Of a stretch of DNA of 37,634 nucleotides, positions 32,913 through 37,634 are shown piece after piece (the stretch's first letter is position 1; each line of letters starts with the position of its first letter). This DNA comes from JBFXAF01 sp050178915 (lineage in GTDB: Bacteria > Pseudomonadota > Alphaproteobacteria > Rhizobiales > Rhizobiaceae), in contig JBFXFO010000020.1 of assembly GCA_050178915.1 (NCBI GenBank), forward strand, positions 1 through 37,634. Reading direction: 5' to 3'. Position numbers and translations under genes: made by a program. Below the pieces are notes generated by a model. The model did not search any database, was not told where the DNA came from, and saw only the letters and a list, made by a program, of their open reading frames with translations.

Positions 32913-33257
32913 ATGGCAGACGGACGCTTCGACCCGCGGCAGATGGCTGGCGGCATCAAGGCCGGCGATTTCTGGCGCACGATTGCGCGCGCCGCGCGGC
33001 AGCTGCCGTTCGTCGAGGATGTGGTTGCGTCCTACTACTGCTCGCTCGACCGCGACGTGCCGCTGAAGGCGCGCGCCATCATCTACGGTGCGCTCGCCTA
33101 TTTCGTGCTGCCGACCGACACGATCCCTGACTTCCTCCTCGGCATCGGCTTCACCGACGATGCGGCCGTCCTGGCCGCTGCGCTCGGCGCCATTCGCTCG
33201 CATCTCACCCCGGCACATCGCCTGGCGGCGCGCGACGCGCTGGCAATCGATCGTTAA
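32913..33257 (+). CDS. YkvA/DUF1232 family membrane protein
   Basis: A 114-residue protein with the DUF1232 core: VPLKARAIIYGALAYFVLPT followed by DTIPDFLLGIGFTDDAAVLA, whose PxDxIPDxxPxxGxxDD-like pattern marks the family. One membrane-associated hydrophobic hairpin is expected; function is unknown. I choose ATG 32913 because AAGGAGG lies 7 nt upstream. A longer frame starting at a TTG (32862) is open but lacks a usable ribosome site. It is co-oriented with thpR and phhB, 63 bp after the latter. Confidence 0.88.
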   Translation: MADGRFDPRQMAGGIKAGDFWRTIARAARQLPFVEDVVASYYCSLDRDVPLKARAIIYGALAYFVLPTDTIPDFLLGIGFTDDAAVLAAALGAIRSHLTPAHRLAARDALAIDR

Positions 33258-33354
33258 GCCTGCCGTCTGCGGGCAGCGGCGCGCCTCGGACCAAGCCCAA
33301 CTCTTGCCGTTTTCGTGGCCTTCAAGATGGCGCAAGGGATGGCCGGGAGGTTGC

Positions 33355-33375
33355 TCGCAGGCGCGGGGCCTGCGA
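33355..33375. other. hairpin in the ialB upstream region
   Basis: TCGCAGGC (33355-33362) and GCCTGCGA (33368-33375) form a perfect 8-bp stem with a 5-nt loop in the 247-bp interval between the YkvA-like and IalB-like genes. No T-run follows. It may be a regulatory or termination structure; I see no further element that settles it. Confidence 0.4.
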
Positions 33376-33504
33376 CAGAATCGACCGGCAGGGCTCGAGG
33401 CGGCTTCACGCTTTGGTAACCCAGATTAAATCAAGATGAAGCGATTGGGACGGGCGGCTGCGCGGCCCCGGCACGATTCATCACGGACAGGAAACAGATC
33501 GACG

Positions 33505-34005
33505 ATGCGCGGAACCGTATTCTCCATTGCAGCAATCGCAGCGCTGGCTTTCGCCGCTCCGGCGCTGGCGCAGGCCACCAAGATGGGCCAGCACAATGCA
33601 TGGGGCACCTATAGCTATACGCAGAACAACGCCAAGGTCTGTTATGTCCTTACCGTGCCGACGGACAAGCAGCCGCCGACGCTCGATCATGGCGACATGT
33701 TCTTCTTCGTGAGCCAGAAGCCCGGACAGAACGTATCCTTCGAGCCGCAGTTCATCGCTGGCTACAATTTCAAGGAAGGTTCCAAGGTCCAGGTCACCGT
33801 GGCAGGCAAGAGCTTCTCCATGTTCACCCGCGGCAAGTCGGCGTGGATGGAGAACGCCGCCGAGGAGCCGCTGCTCATCGCTGCCATGAAGCAGGGCGCC
33901 GACATGAAGGTCGATGCCACCTCCGGCCGGGGCAACCCGACCAAGTACGCCTTCTCGCTGAAAGGCATCTCGGCCGCGCTCGATTCCATCAAGAGCTGCA
34001 AGTAG
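33505..34005 (+). CDS. invasion-associated locus B (IalB) family secreted protein
   Basis: A 166-residue protein with a signal peptide (TVFSIAAIAALAFAAPALAQ, cleavage near AQA-TK). The mature domain has the IalB-family pattern: NAWGTYSYTQNNAKVCYVLT with one cysteine, FFVSQKPGQNVSFEPQFIAG, and a C-terminal SLKGISAALDSIKSCK with the partner cysteine. The Bartonella IalB helps erythrocyte invasion, but family members are widespread in non-pathogenic Rhizobiales and their role is general envelope biology. I start at ATG 33505; an upstream ATG at 33436 would add a non-signal basic stretch. A strong terminator follows. Confidence 0.9.
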   Translation: MRGTVFSIAAIAALAFAAPALAQATKMGQHNAWGTYSYTQNNAKVCYVLTVPTDKQPPTLDHGDMFFFVSQKPGQNVSFEPQFIAGYNFKEGSKVQVTVAGKSFSMFTRGKSAWMENAAEEPLLIAAMKQGADMKVDATSGRGNPTKYAFSLKGISAALDSIKSCK

Positions 34006-34036
34006 CCTCGTTCCGCCGAACCGATCTGGCTGAAGC

Positions 34037-34063
34037 AAAGCCCTCCGGACCGGAGGGCTTTTT
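34037..34063 (+). terminator. intrinsic terminator after the IalB-like gene
   Basis: AAAGCCCTCC (34037-34046), a 5-nt loop GGACC, then GGAGGGCTTT (34052-34061) extended by TT. A perfect 10-bp stem with a T-run, 31 bp after the stop at 34005, is a textbook rho-independent terminator. It separates this gene from holA. Confidence 0.93.
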
Positions 34064-34109
34064 CGTTTCACGCATTTGCGTTCGCCGAGACGCGTGCTAG
34101 CCACCTGCC

Positions 34110-35153
34110 ATGGCTCAGAAGAAGGCTCATGAGGTCGACGGATGGCTGGCCCGGCCCGATCCGGCCTGCCGGATCGTGCTCATCTATGGCCCCGACCGCG
34201 GCATGGTGTCGGAGCGCGCCCGCTCCTTCGTCGCGAAGTCTGGCTTCCCGGCCGACGATCCCTTCAGCGTGGTGCGCATGGATGCCGGCGAGTTCGACCG
34301 CGAGCCCGGCCGCTTGCTTGACGAGGCGCAGACCGTTCCGATGTTCGCCGACAGGCGGCTGATCTGGGTGCGCAACGCCGGTTCGCAGAAGAATCTGGCC
34401 GACGACGTGAAGCTGCTGGCCGCCGACCCACCCGATTCGGCAGTGATCCTGATCGAAGCTGGCGACCTGAAGAAGGGCACCGGCCTGCGCGGCGTTGTCG
34501 AGGCGGCTCGGGCGGCCGTCGCGCTGCCCTGCTACCCTGATGAAGGCCGCTCCATCGATGCGCTGATCGACTCCGTACTGGAGAAGGCCGGCATGAGCAT
34601 CGCGATGGATGCGCGCTCGTTGCTGCGCGCCAGCCGTGGCGGCGTTCGGTTGGCCGGGCGCGGCGAGCTTGAAAAGCTGTTCCTTTACGCGCAGGGCCGC
34701 CCGCAGATCACCGTTGACGATGTTTCGGCAGCGATCGGCGACGTCGCCACGCTGTCCTCCGACAAGGTCATCGACGCGGTGCTCGGCGCCGATCTGGCGC
34801 TGTTCGAGCGGGTCTTTGCGCGCGTGACCAGCGCTGGCGGCCAGCTGCAGACCATGCTGTCCGCCGCCATGCGGCAGTTTCAGCCGCTGCATGCGGCGCG
34901 GGCGGCGATGGAGTCGGAAGGCAAGGGCGCCCAGGCTGCCATGGCCTCGATGCGCCCGCCCGTCTTCTTCTCGCGCCAGAAGCTGGTTGAGGGCGCGCTC
35001 GGCCGCTGGGATCTCGACGCGATGACACGCATCCTGTCGCGCCTGCAGACCGTCGTGCTGGAGTCGCGCAAGCGCCCAGACCTGGCCGAGGCACTGGTGC
35101 GTCAGGCGTTCATCGGCATCATTGCGGAAAAGGCGGGCCGGCGGTCTCGCTAG
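34110..35153 (+). CDS. holA: DNA polymerase III delta subunit
   Basis: A 347-residue clamp-loader subunit that opens the sliding clamp. It has the HolA order: an AAA+-like N-terminal domain with IVLIYGPDRGMVSERARSFV (a degenerate nucleotide-binding loop, as expected for delta, which does not hydrolyse ATP), the FADRRLIWVRNA segment that begins the clamp-contact region, ILIEAGDLKKGTGLRGVVEA in domain II, and a helical C-terminal collar. It is convergent with parB, 4 bp apart, and the terminal palindrome 35145-35166 spans both stops. Synteny with parAB near the origin is common in Rhizobiales. Confidence 0.93.
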   Translation: MAQKKAHEVDGWLARPDPACRIVLIYGPDRGMVSERARSFVAKSGFPADDPFSVVRMDAGEFDREPGRLLDEAQTVPMFADRRLIWVRNAGSQKNLADDVKLLAADPPDSAVILIEAGDLKKGTGLRGVVEAARAAVALPCYPDEGRSIDALIDSVLEKAGMSIAMDARSLLRASRGGVRLAGRGELEKLFLYAQGRPQITVDDVSAAIGDVATLSSDKVIDAVLGADLALFERVFARVTSAGGQLQTMLSAAMRQFQPLHAARAAMESEGKGAQAAMASMRPPVFFSRQKLVEGALGRWDLDAMTRILSRLQTVVLESRKRPDLAEALVRQAFIGIIAEKAGRRSR

Positions 35154-35166
35154 CCGGCTAACGAGA
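35145..35166. other. palindrome across the convergent holA and parB stop codons
   Basis: TCTCG (35145-35149) and CGAGA (35162-35166) flank the two TAG stops, TAGC and GCTA also pairing around the CG centre with one mismatch. Because both genes end with TAG, part of the symmetry is automatic, so the element may be just a by-product. There is no T-run. Confidence 0.4.
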
Positions 35167-36042
35167 CAGCCTGCGCACCAGCTCGTCGAGCTGCTCCAGC
35201 GAACGATAGCTGATCTTCAACTCGCCGCCCGGGTCCTTGTGGCTGATGCTGACCTTGAGCCCGATCGCATCCGCGATCTGCTTCTCGAACGCGAGCGTGT
35301 CGGCATCCTTTTCGGCCCTGCCCGACGAAGCCGGTCTCGCGCTCGTACTGTCGCCCTTCTGCGCCAGCGCTTCCGCCTGCCGCACCGACAGGCCGCCCTC
35401 GATGATGCGTTTTGCAAGGGCAGCGGGATCGCTGGCTGTGACCAGCGTGCGCGCATGGCCGGCGGACAGCGCACCGTCGACCAGCATGTCGCGGATGACG
35501 TCCGGCAGCTTGAGCAGGCGCAGCGTGTTGGCGACATGGCTGCGGCTCTTGCCGATGACCTGACCGAGATCCGCCTGGCTGTAGGCATGCTCGTCGATCA
35601 GCTGCTGATAGCCTTGCGCTTCCTCGACCGGGTTGAGATCCGCACGCTGGACGTTCTCGATGATGGCAAGCTCGAGCGCCTGGCGGTCATCGACCTCGCG
35701 GACAATGATCGGCACCTCGGTCAGGCCGGCCTGCTGCGCGGCCCGCCAGCGGCGCTCGCCGGCGATGATCTGATAGTGCCCTGCCTCTAACGACGGTCGC
35801 ACCACGATCGGCTGCACGATCCCGTGCTCGCGGATCGACTGCGTCAGATCGGTGAGATCGCTGTCATTGAAGGTGCGGCGCGGATTGCGCGGATTGCGCT
35901 CGACAAACTCGATCGGGACGTTGCGATCGGCCGATACCGGTGCCGCGTCGGCCTGGGCCGGACGGTCGATTTCGCCGATCAGCGCGGCAAGTCCGCGGCC
36001 GAGCCGCTTGCGGGACGGATCGTCATTCATGGAATCGCTCAC
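35158..36042 (-). CDS. parB: chromosome-partitioning protein ParB
   Basis: CTP-dependent DNA clamp that loads at parS and spreads to organise the origin region. The 294-residue protein has the N-terminal ParA-contact motif RKRLGRGLAALIGE, the CTP-binding domain with box motif AGERRWRAAQQAG, the helix-turn-helix with SQADLGQVIGKSRSHVANTL, the conserved LSAGHARTLV, and a C-terminal dimerisation helix. The GTG start at 36042 has AGG 7 nt upstream; the in-frame ATG at 36030 (MNDDPSRKR) is also possible. It starts 9 bp after parA, and a parS site lies about 1.4 kb upstream in rsmG. Confidence 0.97.
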   Translation of the reverse strand: MSDSMNDDPSRKRLGRGLAALIGEIDRPAQADAAPVSADRNVPIEFVERNPRNPRRTFNDSDLTDLTQSIREHGIVQPIVVRPSLEAGHYQIIAGERRWRAAQQAGLTEVPIIVREVDDRQALELAIIENVQRADLNPVEEAQGYQQLIDEHAYSQADLGQVIGKSRSHVANTLRLLKLPDVIRDMLVDGALSAGHARTLVTASDPAALAKRIIEGGLSVRQAEALAQKGDSTSARPASSGRAEKDADTLAFEKQIADAIGLKVSISHKDPGGELKISYRSLEQLDELVRRLSR

Positions 36043-36051
36043 TCGGTCGCC

Positions 36052-36858
36052 TCACGCCGCCTGCAGCCGGCGCTCGCGCCGGATCACTTCCGAAGCGAGC
36101 TGCAGATAGGCCTGGCTGCCGCTGCATTTCAGGTCATACAGGATGGCGGGCTTGCCGTAGGACGGCGCCTCAGAGACACGCACATTGCGGGGGATGACGG
36201 TCTGGTAGACCTTCTCGCCCATGTAGGCGCGGACGTCGTCCACCACCTGGTTCGCCAGATTGTTGCGGCCATCATACATGGTCAGAACGATGCCCTGGAT
36301 GCTCAGGCCGGGATTGATCGAGGCGCGCACACGCTCGACCGTGTTGAGCAGCTGGCTCAGGCCTTCCAGCGCGAAGAACTCGCACTGCAGCGGCACCAGC
36401 ACCGAATCGGCGGCCGCCATCGCGTTCATGGTCAGCAGGTTCAGCGACGGCGGGCAGTCGATCAGCACATAGGTGAAGGCCGCGTCGCCATGCGGGCCGG
36501 CACGCAGCGCGTTGCGCAGGCGCAGCGCGCGGTCGGCGGAGGACGCGATCTCCATCTCGACGCCGAGCAGGTCGAGCGTCGACGGGACGATCGAAAGGCC
36601 GGGGACGGCCGTCGGCATGGCCGCCGCCTCGATCCCCGCGGTCCCGATGATGACATCGTAGGACGAGACGGCGCGATCACGCCGGTCGATGCCGAGGCCG
36701 GTGCTCGCATTGCCCTGCGGGTCGACGTCGATGATGAGGACGCGCTCGCCGATGGCGGCGAGTGCGGTTGCCAGATTGATGGTGGTCGTCGTCTTGCCGA
36801 CGCCGCCCTTCTGGTTCGCGATGGTGATGATTCTCTGTTTGCGTTCCATGCCGGCCAC
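36052..36858 (-). CDS. parA: chromosome-partitioning ATPase ParA
   Basis: Deviant-Walker ParA/MinD-family ATPase that drives origin segregation with ParB. The 268-residue protein has the deviant Walker A IANQKGGVGKTTTTINLA (K17 and K22 region), the A' aspartate motif in DVDPQGNASTGLG, and Walker B in YVLIDCPPSLNLLTMNA. It is chromosomal in type (short, without an N-terminal DNA-binding extension). The GTG at 36858 precedes an in-frame ATG at 36849; either may be used. It follows rsmG by 18 bp, in the mnmG-rsmG-parA-parB order conserved across bacteria near the origin. Confidence 0.97.
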   Translation of the reverse strand: MAGMERKQRIITIANQKGGVGKTTTTINLATALAAIGERVLIIDVDPQGNASTGLGIDRRDRAVSSYDVIIGTAGIEAAAMPTAVPGLSIVPSTLDLLGVEMEIASSADRALRLRNALRAGPHGDAAFTYVLIDCPPSLNLLTMNAMAAADSVLVPLQCEFFALEGLSQLLNTVERVRASINPGLSIQGIVLTMYDGRNNLANQVVDDVRAYMGEKVYQTVIPRNVRVSEAPSYGKPAILYDLKCSGSQAYLQLASEVIRRERRLQAA

Positions 36859-36876
36859 GCTGCTCTTTACGGACTG

Positions 36877-37527
36877 TTAACCGCCTCGGCGGTTTCCGAC
36901 CGCCCGTTTCAGCTCGGTGATTTCGAGAATCACGCTGTCGGGTTCGATCCTGCTCGGATGTACTATCAGATTGAAATTCCAAGCGTGAGAGCTTTGTTCC
37001 ACTTCCATCCGGTAGTCCCGGCCTTTGTGAAAGAGTCCCCTTGCGCCGGACGAAAGCCAGGGCTCGGCAAGGCCGAAAAGCACGTCCAGCGGCGCCAGGG
37101 CGCGTGCTGTCACGACTTCCGGGCTGAAACTCAGCGCTTGGTGGGAAGCCTCTATTCGCACCGAATGGATCTCCGCCCGGGCTCCCACCTCTCCCAAGGC
37201 CGCCTGCAGGAATGCGGTCTTCTTGCGGTTGCTTTCGATCAGCGCGATCCTGCTGCCTGGTCGCTCCTGCAGGAGGGTGGCGACAATCGCACCCGGAAAG
37301 CCGCCGCCTGAACCGATGTCGACCCAGCGCGAGGCCTTGGGGGCCAGGGGCATCAATTGAGCACTGTCGAGTATATGGCGCTGCCAGAGGCTCGCCAGCG
37401 TGGACGGAGCCGAGAGATTGATCCGGCCCGCCCATTTCCTGAAAGTCGCTTCGAACGTCTTCAGCCGTTCATATGTTTCACGTGAAACGTCTCCGGCGAC
37501 GGATCTCAGAGATTCGTACTCGCTCAC
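36877..37527 (-). CDS. rsmG: 16S rRNA (guanine527-N7)-methyltransferase RsmG
   Basis: SAM-dependent methyltransferase that adds m7G527 to 16S rRNA; loss confers streptomycin resistance in several bacteria. The 216-residue protein has the SAM-binding motif RWVDIGSGGGFPGAIVA (about 67-83), IALIESNRKKTAFLQAA and a C-terminal VVTARALAPLDVLFGLAEPW typical of GidB. The start codon is GTG at 37527, overlapping the mnmG stop as GTGA. Codons for DVSRETY (about 13-19) form the parS site, a situation known from many bacteria where parS lies in or near this gene. Confidence 0.97.
   Translation of the reverse strand: MSEYESLRSVAGDVSRETYERLKTFEATFRKWAGRINLSAPSTLASLWQRHILDSAQLMPLAPKASRWVDIGSGGGFPGAIVATLLQERPGSRIALIESNRKKTAFLQAALGEVGARAEIHSVRIEASHQALSFSPEVVTARALAPLDVLFGLAEPWLSSGARGLFHKGRDYRMEVEQSSHAWNFNLIVHPSRIEPDSVILEITELKRAVGNRRGG
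37474..37489. promoter_or_regulatory. parS centromere site within rsmG
   Basis: TGTTTCACGTGAAACG matches the near-universal parS consensus TGTTTCACGTGAAACA at 15 of 16 positions; only the last base differs. It is a palindrome inside the rsmG coding region (residues about 13-18) and lies beside parA and parB, whose product binds such sites. No second site was found in this window by eye. Confidence 0.93.
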
Positions 37528-37634
37528 GCTGCACTCCGCGCCCCGGCGCTCTTCGCATAGGCGACGAGAAGCCCGAGTGCCGCAGGCGTCATCCCATCGA
37601 TCTTGCGAGCCTCCGCGATGCTCCGTGGCTTCCG
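37524..37634 (-). CDS. mnmG: tRNA uridine-5-carboxymethylaminomethyl modification enzyme MnmG (3' end)
   Basis: The last 36 codons of a gene running off the window's right edge. The C-terminal peptide includes RKPRSIAEARKIDGMTPAAL, the terminal helical region of MnmG/GidA that contacts MnmE. MnmG is the FAD enzyme that, with MnmE, installs the cmnm5 group at wobble uridine 34. The TGA overlaps the rsmG GTG (37524-37527), implying coupled translation of the two RNA-modifying enzymes. Only the tail is visible, so identification rests on that peptide plus the conserved mnmG-rsmG-parAB order. Confidence 0.93.
   Translation of the reverse strand, partial: RKPRSIAEARKIDGMTPAALGLLVAYAKSAGARSAA

Overview
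This window reads as a housekeeping stretch of a high-GC alphaproteobacterial chromosome, most likely a Rhizobiales member near Mesorhizobium, Aminobacter or other Phyllobacteriaceae. The reasons are the mdh-sucC-sucD-sucA-odhB order with zapE upstream, a clear homologue of the Brucella lipoprotein Omp19, an invasion-associated-locus-B-type protein, DUF1127 and DUF2794 genes, and the mnmG-rsmG-parA-parB-(holA) cluster. The taxon is inferred from gene order and remembered protein similarity, not from a search. I see no transposase, integrase, prophage, CRISPR array, rRNA or tRNA.

Layout. 1-10003 (minus strand): zapE, then a TCA-cycle operon mdh-sucC-sucD-sucA-odhB followed by a MAPEG membrane protein and a secreted protein cut by the window edge. 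10042-12959: an Omp19-like lipoprotein, a VOC-family protein, a tiny DUF1328 membrane protein and a large secreted protein of unknown function. 13043-17750 (plus): dapF-mtaB-ftsY-yciB-PPOX flavoprotein, tightly packed. 17934-18101: a 55-residue DUF1127 gene behind an operator-like palindrome. 18158-21457 (minus): ccmA-ccmB-(ACT-domain gene)-ccmC-ccmD-ccmG, for heme export and cytochrome c maturation. 21710-24400 (plus): acnA. 24583-26214: DUF1223 and DUF2794 genes separated by the only long gene-free stretch (25372-25827), which is rich in hairpins. 26218-31128 (minus): a GNAT acetyltransferase, a Bax-inhibitor-1 family protein, and an FtsX-type ABC permease with its ATPase, divergent from a TesA-like esterase (31206-31841). 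31962-34005 (plus): thpR, phhB, a YkvA-type protein and an IalB-like protein. 34110-37634: holA (plus), convergent with parB, parA, rsmG and the 3' end of mnmG (minus). A near-consensus parS site lies inside rsmG.

Function. The left half supplies central carbon flux (malate dehydrogenase, succinyl-CoA synthetase, 2-oxoglutarate dehydrogenase E1 and E2, and aconitase further right). The middle supplies cell-wall and lysine precursors, tRNA modification, SRP-receptor and septation functions, and cytochrome c biogenesis. The right end is the chromosome-segregation and replication locus, which suggests proximity to the replication origin.

No wholly new multi-gene system is evident. The most interesting signals are regulatory or structural DNA: an 18-bp palindrome at the mdh promoter, a hairpin between the Shine-Dalgarno and start codon of sucA with a nested hairpin just upstream, a possible antisense-oriented small RNA with a strong terminator at 25473-25505, a repeat-like insertion coding within ftsY, and palindromes before the DUF1127 and Bax-inhibitor genes.
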